Of a stretch of 64,000 nt of DNA, positions 50,101 to 64,000 are shown in pieces. Below the pieces are notes generated by a model. That model ran no database searches and was not told the origin of the DNA. It saw only the letters and a program-made list of their open reading frames with translations. The stretch is from Apostichopus japonicus (taxonomy: Eukaryota; Echinodermata; Holothuroidea; Aspidochirotida; Stichopodidae): assembly GCF_037975245.1 (NCBI RefSeq), contig NC_092569.1:20932001-20996000 (forward strand), read 5' to 3'. A program made the position numbers and the translations under genes. Position 1 is the stretch's first letter. Each line of letters begins with the position of its first letter.

Positions 50101-53100
50101 AATATCACATTATTAGGGCGTTATGGAGGTCTGACCCTGTATACGGTACCTGATTCCATAGTAACCCACACCACTTGCCACATGCAATGATCTAGATAGA
50201 GTGATAGTGTACAAACTGTAATTTTCAGGACATATCAAACTTTACGTAGCAGGTAGAAAAGCAAATAGACGACCAATAGGGCAGCCAAGTCAATTGGACA
50301 CCCCCCACCCCTCCCCGACCCTCCATCCCATTCAACAAGGATGAATACACATAAAATCCTATGCTTTCAAATATTTGATCCTAATGATAGCTCTAATCTA
50401 CATATAGCTGCTTTCCCAGTTTCCCCCTCCAGCAACCCTCCCCCCCCCCCGCTCCCTTTTGCCCAACATTATGGTTCCACATATGGGTGGAGCCTGTAAA
50501 AGTTGGACAAGATCATTTTCTACACTGATGCATTTGAGATTAAGCAGTTCATCAATTTGGTATGACATCAAAACTTTGAAACGGTGAAAATAAGATGGTC
50601 AAAAATTAATATTAGACTGTTCATTAATTCTCACACACATTGGGACCCTAATAGTTGAAAAAAAAACCTTTGACATTACATTTAATATACATCACCTTAA
50701 TCTATGCTGTTGGAAATGGTAAAAAAAATCTTTCTCAAACAATAGGAGAAAGCCATAACAGTGTACATGCATCACTATTTTCTCTATAATATATCAAATT
50801 GTATGAATACATGCATGCAACAGCATATATATTCTGATTAGGGCTTTCCAATCATCCCCACCCCTCATTCCCACTCAACTAGTGAAATGACATCAAAACA
50901 TTATTTATACATAATATCACATTATTAGGGCGTTATGGAGGTCTGACCCTGTATACGGTACCTGATTCCATAGTAACCCACACCACTTGCCACATGCAAT
51001 GATCTAGATAGAGTGATAGTGTACAAACTGTAATTTTCAGGACATATCAAACTTTACGTAGCAGGTAGAAAAGCAAATAGACGACCAATAGGGCAGCCAA
51101 GTCAATTGGACACCCCCCACCCCTCCCCGACCCTCCATCCCATTCAACAAGGATGAATACACATAAAATCCTATGCTTTCAAATATTTGATCCTAATGAT
51201 AGCTCTAACCTACATATAGCTGCTTTCCCAGTTTCCCCCTCCAGCAACCCCCCCCCCCCTCCCTTTTCCCCAACATTATGGTTCCACATATGGGTGGAGC
51301 CTGTAAAAGTTGGACAAGATCATTTTCTACACTGATGCATTTGAGATTAAGCAGTTCATCAATTTGGAATGACATCAAAACTTTGAAACGGTGAAAATAA
51401 GATGGTCAAAAATTAATATTAGACTGTTCATTAATTCTTACACACATTGGGACCCTAATAGTTGAAAAAAAACCTTTGACATTACATTTAATATACATCA
51501 CCTTAATCTATGCTGTTGGAAATGGTAAAAAAAATCTTTCTCAAACAATAGGAGAAAGCCATAACAGTGTACATGCATCCCTATTTTCTCTATGATATAT
51601 CAAATTGTATGAATACAGCACATGCAACAGCATATATATTCTGATTAGGGCTTTCCATTCATCCCCACCCCTCATTCCCACTCAACTAGTGAAATGACAT
51701 CAAAACATTATTTATACATAATATCACATTATTAGGGCGTTATGGAGGTCTGACCCTGTATACGGTACCTGATTCCATAGTAACCCACACCACTTGCCAC
51801 ATGCAATGATCTAGATAGAGTGATAGTGTACAAACTGTAATTTTCAGGACATATCAAACTTTACGTAGCAGGTAGAAAAGCAAATAGACGACCAATAGGG
51901 CAGCCAAGTCAATTGGACACCCCCCACCCCTCCCCGACCCTCCATCCCATTCAACAAGGATGAATACACATAAAATCCTATGCTTTCAAATATTTGATCC
52001 TAATGATAGCTCTAACCTACATATAGCTGCTTTCCCAGTTTCCCCCTCCAGCAACCCCCCCCCCTCCCTTTTGCCCAACATTATGGTTCCACATATGGGT
52101 GGAGCCTGTAAAAGTTGGACAAGATCATTTTCTACACTGATGCATTTGAGATTAAGCAGTTCATCAATTTGGAATGACATCAAAACTTTGAAACGGTGAA
52201 AATAAGATGGTCAAAAATTAATATTAGACTGTTCATTAATTCTCACACACATTGGAACCCTTGTAGTTGAAAAAAAAAACCTTTGACATTACATTTAATA
52301 TACATCACCTTAATCTATGCTGTTGGAAATGGTAAAAAAAATCTTTCTCAAACAATAGGAGAAAGCCATAACAGTGTACATCCCTATTTTCTCTATGATA
52401 TATCAAATTGTATGAATACAGCACATGCAACAGCATATATATTCTGATTAGGGCTTTCCAATCATCCCCACCCCTCATTCCCACTCAACTAGTGAAATGA
52501 CATCAAAACATTATTTATACATAATATCACATTATTAGGGCGTTATGGAGGTCTGACCCTGTATACGGTACCTGATTCCATAGTAACCCACACCACTTGC
52601 CACATGCAATGATCTAGATAGAGTGATAGTGTACAAACTGTAATTTTCAGGACATATCAAACTTTACGTAGCAGGTAGAAAAGCAAATAGACGACCAATA
52701 GGGCAGCCAAGTCAATTGGACACCCCCCACCCCTCCCCGACCCTCCATCCCATTCAACAAGGATGAATACACATAAAATCCTATGCTTTCAAATATTTGA
52801 TCCTAATGATAGCTCTAACCTACATATAGCTGCTTTCCCAGTTTCCCCCTCCAGCAACCCTCCCCCCCCCCCCGCTCCCTTTTGCCCAACATTATGGTTC
52901 CACATATGGGTGGAGCCTGTAAAAGTTGGACAAGATCATTTTCTACACTGATGCATTTGAGATTAAGCAGTTCATCAATTTGGAATGACATCAAAACTTT
53001 GAAACGGTGAAAATAAGATGGTCAAAAATTAATATTAGACTGTTCATTAATTCTTACACACATTGGAACCCTTGTAGTTGAAAAAAAAAACCTTTGACAT

Positions 53101-53574
53101 TACATTTAATATACATCACCTTAATCTATGCTGTTGGAAATGGTAAAAAAAAATCTTTCTCAAACAATAGGAGAAAGCCATAACAGTGTACATCCCTATT
53201 TTCTCTATGATATATCAAATTGTATGAATACAGCACATGCAACAGCATATATATTCTGATTAGGGCTTTCCAATCATCCCCACCCCTCATTCCCACTCAA
53301 CTAGTGAAATGACATCAAAACATTATTTATACATAATATCACATTATTAGGGCGTTATGGAGGTCTGACCCTGTATACGGTACCTGATTCCATAGTAACC
53401 CACACCACTTGCCACATGCAATGATCTAGATAGAGTGATAGTGTACAAACTGTAATTTTCAGGACATATCAAACTTTACGTAGCAGGTAGAAAAGCAAAT
53501 AGACGACCAATAGGGCAGCCAAGTCAATTGGACACCCCCCACCCCTCCCCGACCCTCCATCCCATTCAACAAGG
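47106..53574. repeat. Satellite block 9: includes first copy of a seven-unit repeat
   Basis: Units start at 47106, 47915, 48724, 49533, 50341, 51153, 51960 and 52763. From within the unit at 47915 (about 48,250) to about 53,570 this block is repeated downstream. Unit order by mark: AACTTTCCGTAGC; CCAGAAACCCC with AGAATGTTC and AAACGTTGAC; CTAAAAGTTG; T-interrupted C run with ATACATGCATGCAAC; TTCTTACACAC with TTCCATTCATCC; and two units with GAACCCTTGTAGTTG. Confidence 0.9.
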
Positions 53575-56500
53575 ATGAATACACATAAAATCCTATGCTT
53601 TCAAATATTTGATCCTAATGATAGCTCTAACCTACATATAGCTGCTTTCCCAGTTTCCCCCTCCAGCAACCCTCCCCCCCGCTCCCTTTTGCCCAACATT
53701 ATGGTTCCACATATGGGTGGAGCCTGTAAAAGTTGGACAAGATCATTTTCTACACTGATGCATTTGAGATTAAGCAGTTCATCAATTTGGAATGACATCA
53801 AAACTTTGAAACGGTGAAAATAAGATGGTCAAAAATTAATATTAGACTGTTCATTAATTCTCACACACATTGGGACCCTAATAGTTGAAAAAAAAAACCT
53901 TTGACATTACATTTAATATACATCACCTTAATCTATGCTGTTGGAAATGGTAAAAAAAATCTTTCTCAAACAATAGGAGAAAGCCATAACAGTGTACATG
54001 CATCCCTATTTTCTCTATAATATATCAAATTGTATGAATACAGCACATGCAACAGCATATATATTCTGATTAGGGCTTTCCAATCATCCCCACCCCTCAT
54101 TCCCACTCAACTAGTGGAATGACATCAAAACATTATTTATACATAATATCACATTATTAGGGCGTTATGAGGGTCTGACCCTGTATACGGTACCTGATTC
54201 CATAGTAACCCACACCACTTGCCACATGCAATGATCTAGATAGAGTGATAGTGTACAAACTGTAATTTTCAGGACATATCAAACTTTCCGTAGCAGGTAG
54301 AAAAGCAAATAGGCGACCAATAGGGCAGCCAAGTCAATTGGACACCCGAACCCCTCCCCTACCCTCCATCCCATTCAACAAGGATGAATACACATAAAAT
54401 CCTATGCTTTCAAATATTTGATCCTAATGATAGCTCTAACCTACATATAGCTGCTTTCCCAGTTTCCCCCTCCAGAAACCCCCCCCCCCTCCCTTTTGCC
54501 CAACATTATGGTTCCACATATGGGTGGAGCCTGTAAAAGTTGGACAAGATCATTTTCTACACTGATGCATTTGAGATTAAGCAGTTCATCAATTTGGAAT
54601 GACATCAAAACTTTGAAACGGTGAAAATAAGATGGTCAAAAATTAATATTAGAATGTTCATTAAATTCTCACACACATTATGGGGACCCTAATAGTTGAA
54701 AAAAAAAAAACGTTGACATTACATTTAATATACATCACCTTAATCTATGCTGTTGGAAATGGTAAAAAAATCTTTCTCAAACAATAGGAGAAAGCCATAA
54801 CAGTGTACATCCCTATTTTCTCTATGATATATCAAATTGTATGAATACAGCACATGCAACAGCATATATATTCTGATTAGGGCTTTCCAATCATCCCCAC
54901 CCCTCATTCCCACTCAACTAGTGAAATGACATCAAAACATTATTTATACATAATATCACATTATTAGGGCGTTATGGAGGTCTGACCCTGTATACGGTAC
55001 CTGATTCCATAGTAACCCACACCACTTGCCACATGCAATGATCTAGATAGAGTGATAGTGTACAAACTGTAATTTTCAGGACATATCAAACTTTACGTAG
55101 CAGGTAGAAAAGCAAATAGACGACCAATAGGGCAGCCAAGTCAATTGGACACCCCCCACCCCTCCCCGACCCTCCATCCCATTCAACAAGGATGAATACA
55201 CATAAAATCCTATGCTTTCAAATATTTGATCCTAATGATAGCTCTAACCTACATATAGCTGCTTTCCCAGTTTCCCCCTCCAGCAACCCCCCCCCCCTCC
55301 CTTTTGCCCAACATTATGGTTCCACATATGGGTGGAGCCTGTAAAAGTTGGACAAGATCATTTTCTACACTGATGCATTTGAGATTAAGCAGTTCATCAA
55401 TTTGGAATGACATCAAAACTTTGAAACGGTGAAAATAAGATGGTCAAAAATTAATATTAGACTGTTCATTAATTCTCACACACATTGGGACCCTAAAAGT
55501 TGAAAAAAAAAACCTTTGACATTACATTTAATATACATCACCTTAATCTATGCTGTTGGAAATGGTAAAAAAAATCTTTCTCAAACAATAGGAGAAAGCC
55601 ATAACAGTGTACATGCATCCCTATTTTCTCTATAATATATCAAATTGTATGAATACAGCACATGCAACAGCATATATATTCTGATTAGGGCTTTCCAATC
55701 ATCCCCACCCCTCATTCCCACTCAACTAGTGGAATGACATCAAAACATTATTTATACATAATATCACATTATTAGGGCGTTATGGAGGTCTGACCCTGTA
55801 TACGGTACCTGATTCCATAGTAACCCACACCACTTGCCACATGCAATGATCTAGATAGAGTGATAGTGTACAAACTGTAATTTTCAGGACATATCAAACT
55901 TTACGTAGCAGGTAGAAAAGCAAATAGACGACCAATAGGGCAGCCAAGTCAATTGGACACCCCCCACCCCTCCCCGACCCTCCATCCCATTCAACAAGGA
56001 TGAATACACATAAAATCCTATGCTTTCAAATATTTGATCCTAATGATAGCTCTAATCTACATATAGCTGCTTTCCCAGTTTCCCCCTCCAGCAACCCTCC
56101 CCCCCCCCCCGCTCCCTTTTGCCCAACATTATGGTTCCACATATGGGTGGAGCCTGTAAAAGTTGGACAAGATCATTTTCTACACTGATGCATATGAGAT
56201 TAAGCAGTTCATCAATTTGGTATGACATCAAAACTTTGAAACGGTGAAAATAAGATGGTCAAAAATTAATATTAGACTGTTCATTAATTCTCACACACAT
56301 TGGGACCCTAATAGTTGAAAAAAAAACCTTTGACATTACATTTAATATACATCACCTTAATCTATGCTGTTGGAAATGGTAAAAAAAATCTTTCTCAAAC
56401 AATAGGAGAAAGCCATAACAGTGTACATGCATCACTATTTTCTCTATAATATATCAAATTGTATGAATACATGCATGCAACAGCATATATATTCTGATTA

Positions 56501-59232
56501 GGGCTTTCCAATCATCCCCACCCCTCATTCCCACTCAACTAGTGAAATGACATCAAAACATTATTTATACATAATATCACATTATTAGGGCGTTATGGAG
56601 GTCTGACCCTGTATACGGTACCTGATTCCATAGTAACCCACACCACTTGCCACATGCAATGATCTAGATAGAGTGATAGTGTACAAACTGTAATTTTCAG
56701 GACATATCAAACTTTACGTAGCAGGTAGAAAAGCAAATAGACGACCAATAGGGCAGCCAAGTCAATTGGACACCCCCCACCCCTCCCCGACCCTCCATCC
56801 CATTCAACAAGGATGAATACACATAAAATCCTATGCTTTCAAATATTTGATCCTAATGATAGCTCTAACCTACATATAGCTGCTTTCCCAGTTTCCCCCT
56901 CCAGCAACCCCCCCCCCTCCCTTTTGCCCAACATTATGGTTCCACATATGGGTGGAGCCTGTAAAAGTTGGACAAGATCATTTTCTACACTGATGCATTT
57001 GAGATTAAGCAGTTCATCAATTTGGAATGACATCAAAACTTTGAAACGGTGAAAATAAGATGGTCAAAAATTAATATTAGACTGTTCATTAATTCTTACA
57101 CACATTTGGACCCTAATAGTTGAAAAAAAAACCTTTGACATTACATTTAATATACATCACCTTAATCTATGCTGTTGGAAATGGTAAAAAAAATCTTTCT
57201 CAAACAATAGGAGAAAGCCATAACAGTGTACATGCATCCCTATTTTCTCTATGATATATCAAATTGTATGAATACAGCACATGCAACAGCATATTTATTC
57301 TGATTAGGGCTTTCCATTCATCCCCACCCCTCATTCCCACTCAACTAGTGAAATGACATCAAAACATTATTTATACATAATATCACATTATTAGGGCGTT
57401 ATGGAGGTCTGACCCTGTATACGGTACCTGATTCCATAGTAACCCACACCACTTGCCACATGCAATGATCTAGATAGAGTGATAGTGTACAAACTGTAAT
57501 TTTCAGGACATATCAAACTTTACGTAGCAGGTAGAAAAGCAAATAGACGACCAATAGGGCAGCCAAGTCAATTGGACACCCCCCACCCCTCCCCGACCCT
57601 CCATCCCATTCAACAAGGATGAATACACATAAAATCCTATGCTTTCAAATATTTGATCCTAATGATAGCTCTAACCTACATATAGCTGCTTTCCCAGTTT
57701 CCCCCTCCAGCAACCCCCCCCTCCCTTTTGCCCAACATTATGGTTCCACATATGGGTGGAGCCTGTAAAAGTTGGACAAGATCATTTTCTACACTGATGC
57801 ATTTGAGATTAAGCAGTTCATCAATTTGGAATGACATCAAAACTTTGAAACGGTGAAAATAAGATGGTCAAAAATTAATATTAGACTGTTCATTAATTCT
57901 CACACACATTGGAACCCTTGTAGTTGAAAAAAAAAACCTTTGACATTACATTTAATATACATCACCTTAATCTATGCTGTTGGAAATGGTAAAAAAAATC
58001 TTTCTCAAACAATAGGAGAAAGCCATAACAGTGTACATCCCTATTTTCTCTATGATATATCAAATTGTATGAATACAGCACATGCAACAGCATATATATT
58101 CTGATTAGGGCTTTCCAATCATCCCCACCCCTCATTCCCACTCAACTAGTGAAATGACATCAAAACATTATTTATACATAATATCACATTATTAGGGCGT
58201 TATGGAGGTCTGACCCTGTATACGGTACCTGATTCCATAGTAACCCACACCACTTGCCACATGCAATGATCTAGATAGAGTGATAGTGTACAAACTGTAA
58301 TTTTCAGGACATATCAAACTTTACGTAGCAGGTAGAAAAGCAAATAGACGACCAATAGGGCAGCCAAGTCAATTGGACACCCCCCACCCCTCCCCGACCC
58401 TCCATCCCATTCAACAAGGATGAATACACATAAAATCCTATGCTTTCAAATATTTGATCCTAATGATAGCTCTAACCTACATATAGCTGCTTTCCCAGTT
58501 TCCCCCTCCAGCAACCCTCCCCCCCCCCCCCGCTCCCTTTTGCCCAACATTATGGTTCCACATATGGGTGGAGCCTGTAAAAGTTGGACAAGATCATTTT
58601 CTACACTGATGCATTTGAGATTAAGCAGTTCATCAATTTGGAATGACATCAAAACTTTGAAACGGTGAAAATAAGATGGTCAAAAATTAATATTAGACTG
58701 TTCATTAATTCTCACACACATTGGAACCCTTGTAGTTGAAAAAAAAAACCTTTGACATTACATTTAATATACATCACCTTAATCTATGCTGTTGGAAATG
58801 GTAAAAAAAAATCTTTCTCAAACAATAGGAGAAAGCCATAACAGTGTACATCCCTATTTTCTCTATGATATATCAAATTGTATGAATACAGCACATGCAA
58901 CAGCATATATATTCTGATTAGGGCTTTCCAATCATCCCCACCCCTCATTCCCACTCAACTAGTGAAATGACATCAAAACATTATTTATACATAATATCAC
59001 ATTATTAGGGCGTTATGGAGGTCTGACCCTGTATACGGTACCTGATTCAATAGTAACCCACACCACTTGCCACTTGCAATGATCTAGATAGAGTGATAGT
59101 GTACAAACTGTAATTTTCAGGACATATCAAACTTTACGTAGCAGGTAGAAAAGCAAATAGACGACCAATAGGGCAGCCAAGTCAATTGGACACCCCCCAC
59201 CCCTCCCCTACCCTCCATCCCATTCAACAAGA
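53575..59232. repeat. Satellite block 10: second copy of the seven-unit repeat
   Basis: Units start at 53575, 54384, 55192, 56000, 56813, 57619 and 58420. From about 53,900 they match block 9 at offsets of 5,657-5,660 bp, with the same ordered marks. Copies differ in C-run lengths and in a few bases: GCATATGAG at about 56190, CACATTTGGACCC at about 57105, and TTCTCACACAC against TTCTTACACAC in the last pair. Confidence 0.9.
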
Positions 59233-62200
59233 ATGAATACACATAAAATCCTATGCTTTCAAATATTTGATCCTAATGATAGCTCTAACCTACATATAGC
59301 TGCTTTCCCAGTTTCCCCCTCCAGCAATCCCCCCCCCCCTCCCTTTTGCCCAACATTATGGTTCCACATATGGGTGGAGCCTGTAAAAGTTGGACAAGAT
59401 CATTTTCTACACTGATGCATTTGAGATTAAGCAGTTCATCAATTTGGAATGACATCAAAACTTTGAAACGGTGAAAATAAGATGGTCAAAAATTAATATT
59501 AGACTGTTCATTAATTTTCACACACATTGGAACCCTTGTAGTTGAAAAAAAAAAACCTTTGACATTACATTTAATATACATCACCTTAATCTATGCTGTT
59601 GGAAATGGTAAAAAAAATCTTTCTCAAACAATAGGAGAAAGCCATAACAGTGTACATTCCTATTTTCTCTATAATATATCAAATTGTATGAATACAGCAC
59701 ATGCAACAGCATATATATTCTGATTAGGGCTTTCCAATCATCCCCACCCCTCATTCCCACTCAACTAGTGGAATGACATCAAAACATTATTTATACATAA
59801 TATCACATTATTAGGGCGTTATGGAGGTCTGACCCTGTATACGGTACCTGATTCCATAGTAACCCACACCACTTGCCACATGCAATGATCTAGATAGAGT
59901 GATAGGGTACAAACTGTAATTTTCAGGACATATCAAACTTTACGTAGCAGGTAGAAAAGCAAATAGACGACCAATAGGGCAGCCAAGTCAATTGGACACC
60001 CCCCACCCCTCCCCGACCCTCCATCCCATTCAACAAGGATGAATACACATAAAATCCTATGCTTTCAAATATTTGATCCAAATGATAGCTCTAACCTACA
60101 TATAGCTGCTTTCCCAGTTTCCCCCTCCAGCAACCCCCCCCCCCGCTCCCTTTTGCCCAACATTATGGTTCCACATATGGGTGGAGCCTGTAAAAGTTGG
60201 ACAAGATCATTTTCTACACTGATGCATTTGAGATTAAGCAGTTCATCAATTTGGTATGACATCAAAACTTTAAAACGGTGAAAATAAGATGGTCAAAAAT
60301 TAATATTAGAATGTTCATTAAATTCTCACACACATTATGGGGACCCTAATAGTTGGAAAAAAAAAAACCTTTGACATTACATTTAATATACATCACCTTA
60401 ATCTATGCTGTTGGAAATGGTAAAAAAAATCTTTCTCAAACAATAGGAGAAAGCCATAACAGTGTACATCCCTATTTTCTCTATGATATATCAAATTGTA
60501 TGAATACAGCACATGCAACAGCATATATATTCTGATTAGGGCTTTCCAATCATCCCCACCCCTCATTCCCACTCAACTAGTGAAATGACATCAAAACATT
60601 ATTTATACATAATATCACATTATTAGGGCGTTATGGAGGTCTGACCCTGTATACGGTACCTGATTCCATAGTAACCCACACCACTTGCCACATGCAATGA
60701 TCTAGATAGAGTGATAGTGTACAAACTGTAATTTTCAGGACATATCAAACTTTACGTAGCAGGTAGAAAAGCAAATAGACGACCAATAGGGCAGCCAAGT
60801 CAATTGGACACCCCCCACCCCTCCCCGACCCTCCATCCCATTCAACAAGGATGAATACACATAAAATCCTATGCTTTCAAATATTTGATCCTAATGATAG
60901 CTCTAACCTACATATAGCTGCTTTCCCAGTTTCCCCCTCCAGCAACCCTCCCCCCACCCCCCGCTCCCTTTTGCCCAACATTATGGTTCCACATATGGGT
61001 GGAGCCTGTAAAAGTTGGACAAGATCATTTTCTACACTGATGCATTTGAGATTAAGCAGTTCATCAATTTGGAATGACATCAAAACTTTGAAACGGTGAA
61101 AATAAGATGGTCAAAAATTAATATTAGACTGTTCATTAATTCTCACACACATTGGAACCCTTGTAGTTGAAAAAAAAAACCTTTGACATTACATTTAATA
61201 TACATCACCTTAATCTATGCTGTTGGAAATGGTAAAAAAAATCTTTCTCAAACAATAGGAGAAAGCCATAACAGTGTACATCCCTATTTTCTCTATGATA
61301 TATCAAATTGTATGAATACAGCACATGCAACAGCATATATATTCTGATTAGGGCTTTCCAATCATCCCCACCCCTCATTCCCACTCAACTAGTGAAATGA
61401 CATCAAAACATTATTTATACATAATATCACATTATTATGGCGTTATGGAGGTCTGACCCTGTATACGGTACCTGATTCCATAGTAACCCACACCAATTGC
61501 CACATGCAATGATCTAGATAGAGTGATAGTGTACAAACTGTAATTTTCAGGACATATCAAACTTTACGTAGCAGGTAGAAAAGCAAATAGACGACCAATA
61601 GGGCAGCCAAGTCAATTGGACACCCCCCACCCCTCCCCGACCCTCCATCCCATTCAACAAGGATGAATACACATAAAATCCTATGCTTTCAAATATTTGA
61701 TCCTAATGATAGCTCTAACCTACATATAGCTGCTTTCCCAGTTTCCCCCTCCAGCAACCCTCCCCCCCGCTCCCTTTTGCCCAACATTATGGTTCCACAT
61801 ATGGGTGGAGCCTGTAAAAGTTGGACAAGATCATTTTCTACACTGATGCATTTGAGATTAAGCAGTTCATCAATTTGGTATGACATCAAAACTTTGAAAC
61901 GGTGAAAATAAGATGGTCAAAAATTAATATTAGACTGTTCATTAATTCTCACACACATTGGGACCCTAATAGTTGAAAAAAAACCCTTTGACATTACATT
62001 TAATATACATCACCTTAATCTATGCTGTTGGAAATGGTAAAAAAAATCTTTCTCAAACAATAGGAGAAAGCCATAACAGTGTACATCCCTATTTTCTCTA
62101 TGATATATCAAATTGTATGAATACAGCACATGCAACAGCATATACATTCTGATTAGGGCTTTCCAATCATCCCCACCCCTCATTCCCACTCAACTAGTGG

Positions 62201-63271
62201 AATGACATCAAAACATTATTTATACATAATATCACATTATTAGGGCGTTATGGAGGTCTGACCCTGTATACGGTACCTGATTCCATAGTAACCCACACCA
62301 CTTGCCACATGCAATGATCTAGATAGAGTGATAGGGTACAAACTGTAATTTTCAGGACATATCAAACTTTACGTAGCAGGTAGAAAAGCAAATAGACGAC
62401 CAATAGGGCAGCCAAGTCAATTGGACACCCCCCACCCCTCCCCGACCCTCCATCCCATTCAACAAGGATGAATACACATAAAATCCTATGCTTTCAAATA
62501 TTTGATCCTAATGATAGCTCTAACCTACATATAGCTGCTTTCCCAGTTTCCCCCTTCAGCAACCCCCCCCCCCCTCCCTTTTGCCCAACATTATGGTTCC
62601 ACATATGGGTGGAGCCTGTAAAAGTTGGACAAGATCATTTTCTACACTGATGCATTTGAGATTAAGCAGTTCATCAATTTGGAATGACATCAAAACTTTG
62701 AAACGGTGAAAATAAGATGGTCAAAAATTAATATTAGACTGTTCATTAATTCTCACACACATTGGAACCCTAATAGTTGAAAAAAAAACCTTTGACATTA
62801 CATTTAATATACATCACCTTAATCTATGCTGTTGGAAATGGTAAAAAAAATCTTTCTCAAACAATAGGAGAAAGCCATAACAGTGTACATTCCTATTTTC
62901 TCTATAATATATCAAATTGTATGAATACAGCACATGCAACAGCATATATATTCTGATTAGGGCTTTCCAATCATCCCCACCCACTCATTCCCACTCAACT
63001 AGTGGAATGACATCAAAACATTATTTATACATAATATCACATTATTAGGGCGTTATGAGGGTCTGACCCTGTATACGGTACCTGATTCCATAGTAACCCA
63101 CACCACTTGCCCCATGCAATGATCTAGATAGAGTGATAGTGTACAAACTGTAATTTTCAGGACATATCAAACTTTACGTAGCAGGTAGAAAAGCAAATAG
63201 ACGACCAATAGGGCAGCCAAGTCAATTGGACACCCCCACCCCTCCCCGACCCTCCATCCCATTCAACAAGG
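59233..63271. repeat. Satellite block 11: right-side units
   Basis: Units start at 59233, 60039, 60851, 61663 and 62468. The first has GAATGAATACAC for GGATGAATACAC. The units at 59233 and 60851 carry GAACCCTTGTAGTTG. The word GATAGGGTACAAAC (for GATAGTGTACAAAC) occurs at about 59903 and 62332, three units apart, so a three-unit phase reappears. The unit at 62468 has TTGCCCCATGC, a left-side mark. Confidence 0.88.
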
Positions 63272-64000
63272 ATGAATACACATAAAATCCTATGCTTTCA
63301 AATATTTGATCCTAATGATAGCTCTAACCTACATATAGCTGCTTTCCCAGTTTCCCCCTTCAGCAATCCCCCCCCCCCCTTTTGCCCAACATTATGGTTC
63401 CACATATGGGTGGAGCCTGTAAAAGTTGGACAAGATCATTTTCTACACTGATGTATTTGAGATTAAGCAGTTCATCAATTTGGAATGACATCAAAACTTT
63501 GAAACGGTGAAAATAAGATGGTCAAAAATTAATATTAGAATGTTCATTAAATTCTCACACACATTATGGGGACCCTAATAGTTGGAAAAAAACACCTTCT
63601 GCTTTACATTTAATATACATCACCTTAATCTATGCTGTTGGAAATGGTAAAAAAATCTTTCTCAAACAATAGGAGAAAGCCATAACAGTGTACATCCCTA
63701 TTTTCTCTATGATATATCAAATTGTATGAATACAGCACATGCAACAGCATATATATTCTGATTAGGGCTTTCCAATCATCCCCACCCCTCATTCCCACTC
63801 AACTAGTGGAATGACATCAAAACATTATTTATACATAATATCACATTATTAGGGCGTTATGGAGGTCTGACCCTGTATACGGTACCTGATTCCATAGTAA
63901 CCCACACCACTTGCCACATGCAATGATCTAGATAGAGTGATAGTGTACAAACTGTAATTATCAGGACATATCAAACTTTACGTAGCAGGTAGAAAAGCAA
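63272..64000. repeat. Last satellite unit, cut by window end, edge-like
   Basis: This unit carries GATGTATTTG (near 63451), which I otherwise see only in the left-edge unit, along with AGAATGTTCATTAAATTC, ATTATGGGG, GGAAAAAAACACCTTCTGC and CTTCAGCAATCCCC. The array may be nearing its right edge just beyond the window, but it is still intact at 64000. Confidence 0.8.

Larger units (their letters stand above)
2028..64000. repeat. 809-bp satellite array, about 76 units, higher-order structure
   Basis: Head-to-tail copies of one AT-rich unit fill this interval and continue past the right window edge. Using the landmark ATGAATACACATAAAATCC as unit start, 74 landmarks lie between 2787 and 63272. 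Landmark spacing is 801-816 bp except at four places: two units carry a transposon (1,277 and 1,272 bp) and two are followed by a truncated unit (1,091 and 1,094 bp). Length variation comes mainly from one C run, two A runs, a 4-base indel (ATTATGGGGAC versus ATTGGGAC) and a 4-base indel (GTACATGCATCC versus GTACATCC). All units share one orientation. No unit encodes a credible protein, rRNA, snRNA or tRNA. The array fits a satellite or macrosatellite; a centromeric, heterochromatic or single-locus role cannot be decided from sequence alone. Confidence 0.97.

Noticed and set aside
2028-64000. CRISPR array
   Set aside because: The repeat is about 809 bp with no short repeat-spacer alternation, and the setting is eukaryotic.

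Overview
The window is repetitive, non-coding eukaryotic DNA. There is no bacterial-style gene density, no credible protein-coding gene and no recognisable rRNA or tRNA gene. About 97% of it is one head-to-tail satellite array with a unit of about 809 bp. A hAT-type miniature transposon with 8-bp target duplications sits inside two of the units. A large tandem array plus a hAT-like MITE points to a eukaryote, most likely a metazoan. I cannot name the species from the sequence.

Layout. Positions 1-2027 are a left flank built from several smaller repeats. These are an A-rich tract of TTGGTCC(G)AAAA motifs (1-300), a 16-bp minisatellite of six copies (312-407), about 420 bp with no gene, a degenerate tandem duplication in three copies (826-1706), and a 75-bp direct repeat pair (1731-1805 and 1948-2022). 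The satellite starts abruptly at about 2028, five bases after the second 75-bp repeat, with a diverged edge unit. It then runs to the right end of the window without stopping. I count about 76 units: one edge unit, 74 units that begin at the landmark ATGAATACACATAAAATCC (the last one cut by the window end), and two truncated units.

Inside the array the units are nearly identical but carry marker variants. Shared markers show that whole blocks have been copied. There are three-unit higher-order repeats of about 2.42-2.43 kb (about 7.6-16.5 kb and 23.0-27.8 kb), four- and five-unit repeats (16.5-23.0 kb), a six-unit spacing between two copies of the same transposon insertion (34.1 and 39.4 kb), a 1,094-bp duplication of a full unit plus a truncated unit (44.9-47.1 kb), and a seven-unit, 5.66-kb duplication (about 48.2-53.6 and 53.9-59.2 kb). 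The array therefore appears to be reshaped by repeated unequal exchange or conversion of multi-unit blocks.

Each unit holds a C-rich stretch with four C-tracts (a G-quadruplex pattern on the minus strand), a long C run and two A runs that vary in length, and a short hairpin. Small reading frames of 60-109 codons recur in most units, but their ends shift with the length of the C run, so I treat them as chance. The strongest points for follow-up are the twin MITE insertion as an internal clock, the four-tract motif kept through two alternative versions, a 117-bp diverged patch in one unit at 31446-31562, and the sharp left array boundary.
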